NCBI GenBank assembly: GCA_037179335.1
Contig: JAKZHN010000023.1
Location: forward strand, 538,961 to 602,960
Source: Cyclaneusma minus
Lineage: Eukaryota > Ascomycota > Leotiomycetes > Marthamycetales > Marthamycetaceae
Length of the DNA: 64,000 nucleotides
Direction: 5' to 3'
The notes below the pieces were generated by a model that saw only the letters and a list, made by a program, of their open reading frames with translations, was not told where the DNA came from and did not search any database. Made by a program: the position numbers and the translations under genes. Below, piece after piece: positions 32,692 through 43,438 of the stretch. Position 1 is the first letter of the stretch. Every line of letters starts with the position of its first letter.

Positions 32692-35600
32692 TATACCTGG
32701 GTGCTGGCGGGATATCGCCATAGCAAAATCCCACGCCGATGACTATCATGGGCGGGCTAGGCCAAACAGTTTCGTCCGGTGATCTCTCACGGATTCTCCT
32801 TTTCACGACAATTCTGCCGCCCGCGCCACTCGTAGTGACAAGCCAAAAAGGTTCCTTTTCAGTACTTCCGACTCCTTGCTGTTCGCGACTTCCCACGGTG
32901 GAGCCAGCGTGAAGCCAGCATCAATCGAGCGTAGAGCACTTGGTAATGATCCATCCATTGGCTGGCTGGTGTCAAAGATATGCGCGCCGAGCTAGAAACT
33001 GAGACGACTGCCACAGTCCAGAATGCGATGAAGCATATATGGACCAGACCACTTTAGGTACATGAGACAGACTATCTCAGACTAGAAGGAGATCAGCCGA
33101 TTGAACATATCGAACCTGGGATACGTTCGCAGATCAAAACGAGTGGTAGCGAAAGAACGCCATCATGAAGCCAAACTGGACTTTGAATAGCTTCATGAGA
33201 ATGGTGACCAGATACATGTGGTGTTTGATGGATTGTAGGATGGTTTCGTGCCTGGGTGAAGAAGAGGCAAGGTCATGGAAAGAGTTCAGACTCGGTGTGG
33301 AAGATAACTTCGACAAGAGACCCTGAATTGCTTCTGGCAACCGAAAGTGGCCCCAGTCGGGACTGAGGTTTGCATTCTGAGCTTTGAAGGTACAAAGAAC
33401 TGTAGCCATGCACGCAATGAGCTCAAACAATGAGGCAGAAAAATGACAGAGATGACAATGTCGTATGTAGAACACATGAAATAGAACGCGAGTGCATTGC
33501 TCCAAATGATCCCGGGAGGCTGGAACGTAGTGAATACCTCCTGGTACTTGAAACCTGCTTCAACGAGCAAAGCATCTCGAGTCCATTGCCATGATTTTGC
33601 TGGGAATTTGCACTAGAGCACCAAGACTTTCGGAGCTTGAGACCTCACTCAGTCACTCAAGCGCCTTGGGCCAGAAACAGAACCTGGGGAGGGAATGCGG
33701 CTTGAAAGGTGAGACAAGTACCCCGCAATCCATCGGGTGGGTTCTGGGGACTGACATGAATCTTCGTCCAATGTCCATTGACGGAGTGAAAACGGTCCAT
33801 GTCCTATATTTGATCGCTTCTCCGCCCATCACTTACATAGTCGGCTAGTATGTCTCTCACATCCAAGGCATGAATACGACGGCAGGACCCGCCTCCACAA
33901 GTCCATGGTGAAACACTTGTCTTGCCCATCCCCTCAGAACGTGGAAGTCACGGTCAGGTTCCGGCCTCATGGTGGGGTAACGTTGCAACAGACGCCAGTT
34001 AATTGGCTGATTTGCTTGGTGGCTTTCGAATCAGTCACCAGCGGCCTGGAGATTAGATCCAAATTCTGTTCGTTGGAATACCTAGACACGGCACAGTCAG
34101 CCACGCGGTCTGCAGGAGTTGTAGGGATGATACAAAATCGAACGCCATTGGTGGTTGAGGCATGCCAAGGTATGTTGTAGAGTACTTTTCGGGCCGTTTG
34201 GGACGGTCAGCCTTCCTCGCGACAAGCCTCGCCAACTCAAGAGAGAGTTCTTCTAGAATAATGCTAGGGTTGGGACAGGAAGTGGGAAAGCGACGATCAC
34301 TTGGATGCTTCCAATTGCTCGGGTAAAGTTCAGGATTTCAGAATGTTCCAGGGTTTGACCCAGAAGCTCGAGATCAGGCTCGATATCTGAGTCGGAGTTC
34401 GGTCAATGCTTTGACACAAGAAAGTCCTTTTCTGATGCTCAAAATAAGCGTTCTCGATGCCATTTTCCTTTGAATAAGTTGGTGACGCCGTCAGCATAGT
34501 GTTCATTCTGCGGTACGAACATCGTATTTCGGACGGCGCTTTGGGGGCACTGAATTTTGATCCAGGTTGTGCGATTCTGCGTTGTATTTTCACCCGAAGA
34601 GTTGAAGCGAGCAAGAGTGAGAGACGGATCAGACGGCCACGTACCCTGGCACACAAAGCATGGGGTGTCGGCGTGGCGCGGAGCCCCAGCTTCGAAAAGT
34701 GGGTTCGACTGGAGTAACCCCAGATGGAGAACATGTGGGCGCCCCGCGTGGAGGCGGGAGGGAAGACCTCAGCCTGCTAACTACATGTAGCCACTGCGGA
34801 TATCCATGTCCGTTCGGCGAGATCACATCGGGGGCGGGACCGGGGAGTGGATTTAGTGCTAGAATGACTACTCGCTTTTCCACGAGTGTCAGGCACTCTG
34901 CTGATTGTATCGTATTGTCCGGACACATTCTTGCTGTCATAGTGATCCTCGAAGGGCTGTAGAGCTTGTGTACTTGTGGTATTCCCAGCTGAGCTGGTAC
35001 AACGAAGTACACGCTCCTTCCAGCAAGTAAAGGCGACTTCGGGGGCACGCAGTGATCCTACTCGATACCATTGCGCCGGGCAAGAACCGCTCGTATTTCG
35101 TTACAACCCATACTTTGTACTCCTGGAAATGGAATGACGGCTCTTGACAAGGCGGCGCCGAAGACGAAGCTCGTGACATCGAGGACGAGCAGGGCTGGCT
35201 GTATCGAGTCTCATATCACGAGCGTGACAAATCGGAGATGCTGCTGATTGGAACGGGGTGTCTTGTCGGAACTCGGAGGGGAGAGGCGCATTATCGATGC
35301 ACGCAGAAGTGGGCGTCTATTCCTCGTGGACCGGATGAACTGTCTGACTTCAGACAAAACGGAACTAGACGCGGGGTAAAGCATACAGCCATCCAGAATT
35401 TGAATCGACATCTCCCGGATTCGAGCGGATTGGCTTTTCTCGAGACGCAATCCCAGTTGTGGACAGGGGAACGTCCTTGGATGGCTCTCAAGCAAGAGTC
35501 CTTGGATGCTTGGCTGGGTACAGGGACGAGTGGCACGCTGCACTCAGCCTTGTGGGACGGAACCGTTGGCTTGGATGAGGATACGCAATGCTTGACCGGC

Positions 35601-36036
35601 TTCCAGGTCACGGGTCGAGAAGACGAGACGAAAAGACGTACGATGCGAGGACTTCTGGCCCACGGATAAGCGGTTGACGGTCTGCTTCAAGAGTTGGTGA
35701 TGTGGTTGCGAAACGGAAAGCTTCAAAGTCAATGACTGTCTTGCCCCGTCAAAGACGATAAGCCGCTAAGTCCGGTAGAGTTTAGCGCCATACGGCCCGA
35801 CAGCCAGCGACACCATCGCGAAGGCCTACTTGCGCGCCTACTACCTACAGAAGAAAAAGCTAAAACGCAGTTTTGACTTTTAAATTGCTATAATGCAAGT
35901 GTAGGTTTCCTCGGGATCCGGATATCTCTCGTTTAGGTAATGCCTTGACCATGGAAGAACTCCTGATACGAAGTCGAGAGAAACTCTCAATGCAAAGACG
36001 AGAGAGAGAAACGACTTTCTCCGGAGTCGAGATGGC
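32692..36036. other. 3.3 kb without a supportable gene
   Basis: Between the kinase and the cysteine-rich peptide. Several frames of 85-145 codons overlap on opposite strands (for example 35238-35669 plus and 35291-35611 minus), with no family resemblance or clear splice structure. A TACATGTAG site lies at about 34782. No repeat or RNA gene was recognised. Confidence 0.5.
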
Positions 36037-36043
36037 TATATAA
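36037..36043 (+). promoter_or_regulatory. TATA box of the cysteine-rich peptide gene
   Basis: TATATAA in the context GGCTATATAACAGGC lies about 105 bases before the start codon at 36146. The leader between them contains a CA-rich run. Strong TATA boxes are typical of highly inducible secreted-protein genes in fungi. Confidence 0.6.
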
Positions 36044-36093
36044 CAGGCAGGCAACTCACCCTCAAAACCCCAATTGCAGTCTCACTCATACTC

Positions 36094-36125
36094 TCACACA
36101 CAAACATACACACACACACACACAT
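36094..36125. repeat. (CA)n microsatellite in the 5' leader
   Basis: Nearly pure CA dinucleotides, with one CAAACATA interruption, located 20-50 bases before the start codon of the cysteine-rich peptide. Length variation here could affect expression, but that is inference. Confidence 0.7.
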
Positions 36126-36145
36126 ATCCTTACCACAAAGCGAAA

Positions 36146-36462
36146 ATGCAGCTCCAACACCTCCTTCTCCTTCTCACTGCCGCCGTCACCTCAGTAGCTG
36201 CCTGCGGTAAAGTAAATGGGAATTGTTATGACAATGGATGCAACGGGGACGTAAACACTCTGACCTGTACAAGCGTATGTTTTTCCTCGCTCCCCTCACC
36301 TTTCCTTGTGCTAACAATCCATACCAGGGGAATGGTATTGTAGGCTGCCCGTGCGGATTTGGGTGCCGGGATACACCGTATTCGTGTGCTGAGAATGGGT
36401 GTCAAGGCGCCAACGGACGCTGCCTTCGACAGGACGTGTATTTGGGCTGTTCTTGCAACTAG
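36146..36462 (+). CDS. Small secreted cysteine-rich protein, effector-like, two matching six-Cys modules
   Basis: Exons 36146-36274 and 36328-36462 are joined across a 53-nt intron (donor GTATGT, branch GCTAAC) to give 87 residues. Residues 1-19 are a clear signal peptide (MQLQHLLLLLTAAVTSVAA), leaving a 68-residue mature peptide with 12 cysteines. Their spacing repeats: C20-x6-C27-x4-C32-x8-C41-x8-C50-x1-C52 and C56-x6-C63-x4-C68-x6-C75-x8-C84-x1-C86. Both copies share a C-x-x-NGC-x-G core (CYDNGC and CAENGC), which implies an internal duplication. The intron falls inside module 1. The product would be exported and disulfide-stabilised, as are fungal effectors and antimicrobial peptides; which of these is unknown. 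I do not recognise a named family. A strong TATA box and a CA-rich leader precede it. Confidence 0.8.
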
Positions 36463-37666
36463 GCGCAAATGCTGTAAATAAATGGATCTTGTTATTATTA
36501 TCGGCGACAAGCCGACGACTAGATGGGCGTCACTGACAACATGACGTTTCTGACAATATGCCGTTTCTGACAACGTGACATTTCTGACATTACGATTTAC
36601 CAACACTGCGACCGGCCACCACGTAACCAATGAAAACACGCAAATCGACTCCATCGAGAGCCTCACAGTGAAGAATGATTCAGATGTCGCTTTTCGTGCC
36701 AGACATAGCATCGGCCCCCAGTGTCTTCGCCATCGTGACACTCGATGACTTCAATTGCTCTTCGTAAACTGGTCCTATGTGCTTTTCCAGCTGCCAGCTC
36801 GCTCGACGGCAAGCTGGGTAGTGGCACAACACCAGTGCTTACTTCCAGCCTCTCTGCACGCAAGCCAGCAAACCGCGCTGCAGATCAGATGGGCTAGATC
36901 CAGAGCCATGGGCCAGTGCATCCCCAATATGCGGAGAGCCAGTCAAACGTCGACCAGGTAGCCAGGGTGCGCCTCATCGGCCGTGGGGGAGTCAAGTGAC
37001 GGTCGAGGGATCCGAGAGGCAGACTCGCAGCCAACATCCCCGTGAGTCTTGTCCCTCACGTCTCGGCCTTTGAATGTGCGATCGAGGCCGGGGTGGATGC
37101 AGAAGCAGCGGGAAGGATTCTCGCACGTTACATGCCTACCATGGCTCCTCCGCGCTCTTTTGCCGTTTGCGGACGCACTATCACCAGCTTTCCCCAGGAT
37201 CCGGGCGCTGTCAGGTTGATCGGGGTCAAGTGAAAATGAGGTCAAGTGAGGCGCTGATTGGTGAACCATCCCTCCATTTCCCCAGGTCCCCGTGTCTGGT
37301 ACCAACCCCGGACCGCAGCACGGCCTTTGGTCTTGCTCTGCTGGAGTCTGTGCCGTTGTCCTAGCCCATGTTCAAAACACCTCTCGCTAACTGCTCGCCT
37401 GTCGTCGCCTCCCGCCTTCTCTGCGTTCGCGCTTGCCATATTAAAGACGGAGCGTCGCCCTCCCCGTTGCGCCTTCCCTTCTCCTCCTTCTGCCTACACT
37501 CTTCTCCTCCTCTGACCCGCCCCCTCTCTCCCTCTTCCACCTACAAGCATAGATTGCAACCTCACCCGCTCTACCTAAGTTGGCTGTTCTCAAACTCGTG
37601 GTCCGCCAAGGATCTACTACCTAGGAAACATCACCTACTCTTCGACCACCTACGAAGCCTTTCACC
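36463..37666. other. Intergenic region, transporter promoter
   Basis: About 1.2 kb. It starts with the 3' region of the cysteine-rich peptide, which includes a small hairpin (TCGGC..GCCGA at ~36502) and the 17-bp repeat at 36533. It ends in a pyrimidine-rich leader (about 37440-37530) before the transporter ATG. No gene was recognised. Confidence 0.5.
36533..36598. repeat. 17-bp tandem repeat, ~3.9 copies
   Basis: Units CTGACAACATGACGTTT, CTGACAATATGCCGTTT and CTGACAACGTGACATTT, then a shortened CTGACATTACGATTT, follow each other without gaps. It lies ~70 bases downstream of the cysteine-rich peptide stop codon, within its likely 3' untranslated or terminator region. Confidence 0.9.
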
Positions 37667-39478
37667 ATGTACGAAATCGGCAACTACTACTTCATCACCG
37701 CCGTGTCGGTGGTGGGTGGCGCGCTCTTTGGTTTCGACATCTCGTCCATGTCGGCCATCATCTCGACCCCAGCCTACCTTTGCTACTTCAACCAGGGCCC
37801 CAAGCCATGCATTGGCCCTACTGCGAGCACTCAGGGTGGCATTACGGCTTCCATGCCCGGTGGCTCGTTCCTTGGTTCGCTGATCTCGGGCTACCTCTCC
37901 GACATCTTGGGACGCAAGAAGGCCATCCAAATTGGCGCTGTCATCTGGTGAGTCTATTCCTGCCTTCGAAATCCAGGCCCGAGGCTCTGTTTGCCGTCCG
38001 ATTTTGCGAGGTCGAACGGCGCCAGCGCTGTGGAACTTTACAGAGTCGCATGCTTGCATCTGCGCAGCGGAGCCCCGCAGTCAAGAGAATTGGGGCTCTG
38101 AAACTGTCCCAGTGAAACAACAGCTGCTAACCCGTGACATAGGTGCATTGGTTCCATCATCGTCTGCGCTTCCCAGAACATCGGCATGCTCGTGGCCGGC
38201 CGCTTCATCAACGGTCTGTCGGTCGGTATCTGCTCCGCTCAAGTGCCTGTCTACATCACCGAGATCGCTCCGCCTTCAAAGCGTGGTCGTTTGGTCGGTG
38301 TGCAGCAATGGGCCATTACCTGGGGTATTCTGATCATGTTCTACATCTCTTACGGCTGTTCGTACATCAATGGAACCGCCGCCTTCAGAATCCCCTGGGG
38401 TCTACAGATGCTCCCGGCTATCTTCCTGTTCTTCGCCATGTTCCTCCTCCCGGAGTCTCCCAGATGGCTCATGAAGAAGGACCGCTTCGAGGAGGCTATC
38501 CACGTGCTTGCTCTCGTGCACGCCAAGGGCGACGAGCACAACCCCTTCGTCGCAAAGGAGGCCGCTGAGATTCGCGACGACGTTGAGCTTGAGCGCCAGT
38601 TCGCTGATGTCACCTACTGGGAGCTTTTCAAGCCCAAGATGATCAACCGAACGCACATCGGTCTCTTCACGCAAATCTGGTCTCAACTGACTGGTATGAA
38701 CGTCATGATGTACTACATTACGTACATTTTCACAATGGCTGGTGAAGGAAACAGCGTTCTCCTGTCCTCGTCGATCCAGTACATCATCAACGTGGCCATG
38801 ACTCTTCCGGCATTGGTCTACGTTGACCGATGGGGCCGTCGACCTACGCTTCTGATCGGTGCCGCTCTCATGGCTCTCTGGCTCTTCATCAACGCCGGCC
38901 TCATTGCAACCTACAGTGGACCGCCAGACGAGGGCTGGCCCGCTGCTGAATCCTTCAAGATCACCGGTGCTCCCTCAAAGGCCCTCATCGCATGCACCTA
39001 CCTGTTCGTCGCCTCATACGCACCAACCTGGGGTCCGGTCTCCTGGATCTACCCGCCTGAGCTGTACCCTCTCCGTGTCCGGGGCAAGGCTGTCGCCCTC
39101 GCTACCTCCGGCAACTGGGCTTTCAACTTCGCACTCGCCTACTTCGTGCCCCCAGCATTTGCCAACATCAAATGGAAAGTCTACATCGTTTTCGGCGTCT
39201 TCTGCGTCGCCATGTTCATCCACGTCTTCTTCATGTTCCCCGAAACCGCCGGCAAGCCGCTCGAAGAAGTCATCGAGATCTTCGACGACTCGACCCCCGG
39301 CAGCATCAAGTACATCGGCACCCCCGCCTGGAAGACGCGCGTCAACCGCAACATTGCAGCTCTCGAGCGCGGCGAGGGTCTCGAGGACAAGATGGGCGAG
39401 ATGGCGCGTCACCACGAGGAAGTCAGCCCCGAGCGCCACACTGCTCTGCCGAACAAGACAGAGACGTCAGCCGTCTAG
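37667..39478 (+). CDS. MFS sugar transporter (high-affinity hexose transporter type)
   Basis: Two exons (37667-37947 and 38143-39478; 195-nt intron with branch GCTAAC) give 538 residues. It is a 12-helix plasma-membrane sugar:H+ symporter of the major facilitator superfamily. Signatures in order are GGALFGFDISSMSAI in helix 1, the first loop SDILGRK, AGRFINGLSVG with PVYITEIAPPSKRGRLVG, PESPRWLMKK at the end of the first half, VDRWGRRPTLL in the second half, and PPELYPLRVRGKAVA. The charged C-terminal tail (~60 residues) is cytosolic. The opening resembles high-affinity glucose and hexose carriers of filamentous fungi, but the exact sugar cannot be read from sequence. The usual cluster partners (for example quinate or galacturonate enzymes) are absent, so it seems to stand alone. 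Confidence 0.92.
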
Positions 39479-41044
39479 TCCTTTCTGTTCTACGTTGCTT
39501 TTTTCCTCTCGCGCCGTCTTTAGTAATCACGACAAGACTTCTTCAAAAGTCCTTCGCCCCGATCCTGGCTGGCATAGCTCCCGTTCATTCGCTTCTCTTC
39601 ATGACTGGGCGTCTCTCTACTTGGTGCTAGGAGGTTGGGAATAGGGAACTTCACAGGATACCCGGGCATGACATCTCCTTTTTTCTGCGCAAGCTGGGCT
39701 TTGGGCTGCTGCTATGATGAGGCCAGACAGAACTTGATGAGATACCAAAGAGGGATGAACCCCTAGCTTCTAGTGGCCGAAATGGTGGATGGAATAAATT
39801 ACAAACATCCCCGCATACTCTGCGCCTCTGACTTGTTGTACATGTATGTGACGGCTTTTTAAAGTGACGTAATGAAACTTGATACCGAAATACTGATGTG
39901 TGACTTGGTCTGAACTGGTGGGGGTAGCACCATCAGTAACACTGACGCGGCAATGTCGCAATTGACAGTTGTTATGTGAGTACTGCAGAGCTTGGAGGTA
40001 GGGCACACGATGAGGGTGAGTGCAGGTTAATGGGACAGAGTATGTCAATCCCGGGCTTACATTTGAGGTGACGGCGTTTCAGTGTGTCTTGATACTCGGG
40101 TTGTGTATTCCAAATGATGTGTTGGTCGTAATGACATCTTTCATATTGATGGTGATTTTGCAAGATTGATATCTGAGAGCATGACTGAGTGAGGTGGTGA
40201 ACTGTTGGTATCTTAATGGAGAACAGAAAGGAGTGTATCTTGAAGGTGAACGAATGTATAGTACAGTGGGACGCAAAAAGTCTGAATACTCAATACAGTC
40301 TACAGTATCGGAGTGATTTTGAGTATCCAAATAACCTCATAGGAATATTCCCAATATTCAATAACTAGGGAAATTCAAAATGCTTTGGAATTGGAATATT
40401 CCAAATGATTTGGAACCTGAGCGAACCTCCCAATTAATTTCGAACATTCCAAGGCATTAGAAGATTTCCGAGTGATTGGAATATTGCCACCCACTAATCT
40501 CAACCGTATTCAATTTTTTTTCATGGCACTTTAAGTAATAGTCAGTATATTCATGGTAAGTCAAAAGAGAGAGGTTGGCGTGAGAAGAGGTTTTGTCTGA
40601 TTTGATCCTTAGAACTTGGCCGGATTTGTTGTAGGACTAGACTTATGGTCCGGGTGTTTCCTCACCTAGGTAACTCACGGAAAAGAATACACGGACTCAA
40701 TAAATAGAAGGAATTTGGTGAGCCAAGAATCGCCTAAAATGTCATATTTTACTACTTCTTCTGATCTCAGTCTTTCGTTCTCGGTCTCGGTCTCGTAAAT
40801 ATGCTGTGTAACCAATCGGAATCTCTGTAGGGCTGAGACGCAGTCTCGCCCGCTATGTTGTTGGGGCAGGCGCGACAAGTCCCGCACCATCACACCGTGA
40901 CATCACGATAACACAACATCCTGCTCAAGCCCGCTCCCAATCTCGTACCTGGCGGGCCCACGATCCTTACGAAATACCCAGTCTCTCGATCAGACCTCCA
41001 TCGAAGCTCTCCTTCTGTCCGAAGCATATCATGCAGTGGTCAAA
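39479..41044. other. Intergenic region with AT-rich palindromes
   Basis: About 1.6 kb with no gene recognised. Between 40340 and 40490 it is AT-rich and carries several GGAATATTCC-type palindromes. The last 250 bases are the leader of the disordered-protein gene. Confidence 0.5.
40342..40488. repeat. Cluster of GGAATATTCC palindromes
   Basis: GGAATATTCC occurs at 40342-40351, the 14-bp perfect palindrome TTGGAATATTCCAA at 40391-40404, and a variant TTGGAATATTGCC near 40476, all within 150 AT-rich bases. The 12-mer TTGGAATATTCC recurs at 44190-44201, beyond the far end of the next gene. Confidence 0.6.
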
Positions 41045-43438
41045 ATGGGGCAACGCACCTTCACCCTCGTCCCCACTACCACCTCTGCGCCTGTCGTCAC
41101 CCACCGGCCCATGACCAGCAAGCAAGTTAAGGCAGCCCACGCCGCGAAGAACAAAGCCCCCAAAGTTTCCAAGAGCGAACAGCGGCGCATCGAACGGGAG
41201 ATCCTGGAAAATCATCGGAAGGAATATGAAAGGGATCGGGCACGAGAAAAGGCGAGGCTGCAGCGGGAGAAGAAGAAGTTAAAGCAGGAGCAGGAGAAGG
41301 AGGCAAAGCGAAAGAAGGGTGTGCCGGATAAGGTTAGGGCGAGCCAGCCAGTCATCAATGGCTTCCTCAGACCAAAGAAAAGGACGCGGGATGGAGAGGA
41401 GAAGACAGCGGATTCAAGGGAGACATCTATCGGAGAGCCCGAGGCGAATGATGGTCAAGATGCAAGATCAAGGCTTTCTACGGCGAAAAGAGCGATCGGC
41501 CAGGGAGAGGTCTTGCGAGAAGACTCTGTGGGGGAACCAGATCCCTTTGCGGAGGAGCCTGGCCCCTTCGATAACGGACGACGCGAGGGATCGATTGAAG
41601 AAGTGGGAGCGAAGCAGACAGAATCCAGATCTCCAATTCCGGTGCCGGTGAAGCAGCAGGAGGAAAAAGCCCCGGTCTTAGAAGTCGAGCCACCTCGCCA
41701 CACTGCTGAAGATGCGGCGTCGCACGATGGGCACAAGGGGCAGGCTGAAGTGGAGGTCGTTTATGAAAGCGATGAGGAGGATTACGGAGACTTTCCCTCG
41801 GTATCACAGCTGCCATCTACACAAGCAATCACACGATCACTACCAAAACCAGGAGAACTCGGTCAACGCTTCGGGTTCCAGCCTCAGCCGTCACAGAGCA
41901 ATACTGCGCGGGTTTCTGCTATCAAATCGAGATTTCCATGCGACTCCCCTCTTGCGAAGAAAGCTAAGCTATGGTCACCTGCCGGGCCTTCTTTCACTAG
42001 CGATCACGACGTCAAGACTTTCACGCCTAATAGGTCTATTTTCTCCTCGACCCGCCATGGGGTACCAAGTGTTCGCAATGGAGATCCGGAGACCAAAGAT
42101 GTTCCGAAGACGATGCCACCTCCTGCTTTCATACCAAAGAGAAAAGAAGTAATGCCCGCGCCAGCAGCTCCGAAGCTGGTGACTCCAGCAGCTATGGCAC
42201 CCCCCGCTTTCATACCAAAGAGAATGGAGGCCGTTCCAAAGCCGGCAGCTCCGACAATAATGGCACCTCCAGCCTTCAAACCAGGAAAGCGGCCACTCGA
42301 GACAGCTCATCCCAATCGGCCAAGCTACACCCCTCGAAGGAAGCAAAGCCAGCCTCAGCCTCAGCCTCCCACGAGCACCCAACTTTTCCTCCTGAACCAT
42401 CTAGATGACTTTCTCCCCAGCCCTACCCAGCAGATGCGCGAGATAGTTGAAGATACCATCACTGACATCGGAGATATGCCGTCAAATACGCAAGTGGCAC
42501 GAGAATTGAGTATTGAACGTGTCGCTTGTACACCCTCTCCACCCCCGCCATCGGTGAAAGCAAGCCCATCTCGGCCAGAAGTTGCAGAGGAAGACTTCTC
42601 GCTCTTAGATCTCCCTTCGAATACACAAATCGCACTAGAACTACAAACAGACCGTATTTCTTGCACTCCTTCTCCTCCACCAAAGGCGAAGTCACCTCAA
42701 GTCAAGATCGAGAAGATAACCACGAAAACATCAACTCCTTCGATATCTCGAGTTGGATCCGCGCCGATCAATAATAGTAAGAGTACCAAAGGAGTCCCTC
42801 CGACAAAGCGCTGCAGGTCTGAGCCCGATCCGACTTTGTCACCACCACGAGCCAGACCCCAGGTATTTGATGATCTCAGCTTCATATCCACACAGGACCT
42901 CATGCTCTCTTCACAAGACTTCCGTGAAATCGACAGCCCTTGCAAATCAGAGACCAGTAAAGCCCCGGCCCCAGCCAAGCGGCCGAAGCCCAAGCCGCGG
43001 AAGCGCTTCTTCCAAACCCAATCACAAACCGTGGACGACATCGAAGACAACGACGAGATTCCTTCTCCAAAACGACCCAAGCCCTGCTTGAAACTCTCTC
43101 AACAACCTCACACGCCTAGTGCTCGACCGAGCACCCTCTCTACTGTATCCCTCAACACGACGTCTCAATCCACAGCGCCACATTCACCACCCAGATTCAA
43201 GCCCTTCAAACCCCCTTCGCTGGTAGCACGAACCTACGAATCTAGCCAGCTGGAACGGGGAAAGGAGAACGTGCCGCCAGCCAGCCAGCCCGAGTCGAGT
43301 TTTCAAGGTAGCCCTCCGAATTTCCAGGAGTACATTCAGCAACCGATGGAGTGCTGGTCTACGCAGGAGAAATATCATTTTGAAGGTATCTGTGACGAGG
43401 GGATGGATGAGATGATGTATGGTGAGGAGATGATGTAA
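41045..43438 (+). CDS. Large intrinsically disordered protein, function unknown
   Basis: Single exon; the ATG at 41045 gives about 797 residues. I do not recognise the family. A basic, highly charged helical stretch lies near residues 45-95 (SEQRRIEREILENHRKEYER and on), probably a coiled coil and nuclear-targeting region. The rest is Pro/Ser/Lys-rich and of low complexity. Two repeat types stand out. APPAFIPKR-like units occur three times around residues 355-420. A (L/M)PSNTQ(V/I)A(R/L)E motif followed by CTPSPPP occurs twice around residues 480-545, with looser relatives before (FLPSPTQQ) and after (ISTQDLMLSSQDF). Regularly spaced short motifs in disordered nuclear proteins often bind partners, but this is inference. 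The acidic Met-rich C-terminus ends GEEMM. Composition and length argue against a chance frame. Confidence 0.75.
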   Translation: MGQRTFTLVPTTTSAPVVTHRPMTSKQVKAAHAAKNKAPKVSKSEQRRIEREILENHRKEYERDRAREKARLQREKKKLKQEQEKEAKRKKGVPDKVRASQPVINGFLRPKKRTRDGEEKTADSRETSIGEPEANDGQDARSRLSTAKRAIGQGEVLREDSVGEPDPFAEEPGPFDNGRREGSIEEVGAKQTESRSPIPVPVKQQEEKAPVLEVEPPRHTAEDAASHDGHKGQAEVEVVYESDEEDYGDFPSVSQLPSTQAITRSLPKPGELGQRFGFQPQPSQSNTARVSAIKSRFPCDSPLAKKAKLWSPAGPSFTSDHDVKTFTPNRSIFSSTRHGVPSVRNGDPETKDVPKTMPPPAFIPKRKEVMPAPAAPKLVTPAAMAPPAFIPKRMEAVPKPAAPTIMAPPAFKPGKRPLETAHPNRPSYTPRRKQSQPQPQPPTSTQLFLLNHLDDFLPSPTQQMREIVEDTITDIGDMPSNTQVARELSIERVACTPSPPPPSVKASPSRPEVAEEDFSLLDLPSNTQIALELQTDRISCTPSPPPKAKSPQVKIEKITTKTSTPSISRVGSAPINNSKSTKGVPPTKRCRSEPDPTLSPPRARPQVFDDLSFISTQDLMLSSQDFREIDSPCKSETSKAPAPAKRPKPKPRKRFFQTQSQTVDDIEDNDEIPSPKRPKPCLKLSQQPHTPSARPSTLSTVSLNTTSQSTAPHSPPRFKPFKPPSLVARTYESSQLERGKENVPPASQPESSFQGSPPNFQEYIQQPMECWSTQEKYHFEGICDEGMDEMMYGEEMM

